In this document: piece after piece, positions 6,485-6,594 of the stretch
How the letters are laid out: each line of letters starts with the position of its first letter
Position numbering within the stretch: position 1 is the first letter of the stretch
NCBI GenBank assembly: GCA_009928745.1
Contig: SACC01000072.1
Location: 1-6,594 of the forward strand
DNA from: Clostridia bacterium
GTDB lineage: Bacteria > Bacillota > Clostridia > Christensenellales > CAG-1252
Length of the DNA stretch: 6,594 bases
Direction: 5' to 3'
Made by a program: the position numbers and the translations under genes
The notes under the pieces: model-generated
What the model was told of the DNA's origin: nothing
What the model saw: the letters and a program-made list of their open reading frames with translations, nothing else
Database searches by the model: none

Positions 6485-6500
6485 CTTTTTTTGGGTCTAT

Positions 6501-6594
6501 TTACAAAAGCGCCGCCGCATATGCTTGTCCCAGCCTTCTTGTATGCTCATCGGGAATAATAAGGTCAATATTCAAACCGTAATGAGCGATAATC
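6501..6594 (-). CDS. C-terminal end of an unidentified upstream gene, 5' end outside window
   Basis: On the minus strand a frame enters from the right edge, runs 30 codons and ends at TAA (6501-6503). The tail contains HYGLNIDLIIPDEHTRRLG and ends QAYAAALL. It has a strand-like segment, a turn at PDEH and a final amphipathic helix, as in many Rossmann-like or alpha/beta enzymes. There is a weak resemblance to the C-terminal pattern of uroporphyrinogen-III synthase-like folds, too weak to name it. It is transcribed in the same direction as the giant lipoprotein gene, 320 bases upstream of its start codon, so the two probably have separate promoters. No signal or membrane segment is visible in the part seen. 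Confidence 0.7.
   Translation of the reverse strand, partial: IIAHYGLNIDLIIPDEHTRRLGQAYAAALL

Larger units (their letters stand above)
6255..6500. other. A+T-rich intergenic region without a recognisable gene
   Basis: Apart from the promoter-like and palindromic sites listed separately, this stretch holds A/T tracts and short alternating TA runs (for example 6281-6294). No tRNA, no riboswitch core and no G+C-rich hairpin with a T tract was found. The end of the upstream gene therefore has no obvious intrinsic terminator, and readthrough into the giant gene is possible. The longest small open frame noticed on the minus strand (about 21 codons) has no ribosome binding site. Confidence 0.6.

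Noticed and set aside
6501..6594. Naming the upstream gene as hemD (uroporphyrinogen-III synthase)
   Set aside because: Only 30 residues are visible and the resemblance is a loose pattern shared by many alpha/beta enzymes.
1..6594. CRISPR array, tRNA, rRNA, insertion sequence or phage attachment site
   Set aside because: No direct-repeat/spacer pattern, RNA gene signature, transposase frame or terminal inverted repeats were seen.

Overview
The window is almost filled by one very long minus-strand open frame. It starts at an ATG at 6178-6180 and runs 2060 codons without a stop to the left edge, where it is still open. I translated it codon by codon. It encodes a giant exported lipoprotein: a short basic n-region, a hydrophobic core, an LVAC lipobox with Cys25, and a Pro/Gly/Asn spacer. 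The rest is a tandem array of about eight diverged domains (seven complete, one entering at the left edge), each roughly 260-340 residues. I do not recognise the gene by name. Plus-strand open frames in the same region are antisense shadows of this gene.

Layout from right to left, the direction of transcription: (1) 6501-6594, the last 30 codons of another minus-strand gene, unidentified. (2) 6181-6500, a very A+T-rich intergenic region. It has a near-consensus vegetative promoter (TTGACA, 17-nt spacer, TAAAAT) close to the giant gene, a possible extended -10 promoter further upstream, several small inverted repeats, a 39-nt-class leader and a strong GGAGGT ribosome binding site. (3) 6180-1, the giant lipoprotein gene.

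The domains share an order of motifs: an entry strand of the type IYxxT; a segment of alternating hydrophobic strands; a Tyr-rich beta hairpin (YYD/YYN followed by xFYIDL); a Leu/Gly-rich segment (LLGGLLG type); an acidic/Ala-rich loop (GEE/GEA type); a strand-plus-helix segment (GxxIAxxxxxLxxLLxxLG type); and a Gly-alternating strand pair (GVGVGLxLS...AFGI type). The last four complete units are very regular (258-264 residues). The first three are longer and more divergent, and unit 2 carries a helical insert. The alternation of amphipathic strands with greasy helices, on a membrane-anchored and nearly Cys/Trp-free chain, suggests extracytoplasmic domains that may carry a hydrophobic groove. 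That function is inference only.

Organism: A+T-rich intergenic DNA, moderate-GC coding DNA, many ATA/AGA codons, a strong Shine-Dalgarno and a sigma-A-type promoter fit a low-to-moderate-GC Bacillota (Clostridia-like) bacterium, perhaps known mainly from metagenomes. This is a guess; no taxonomic marker gene is present.
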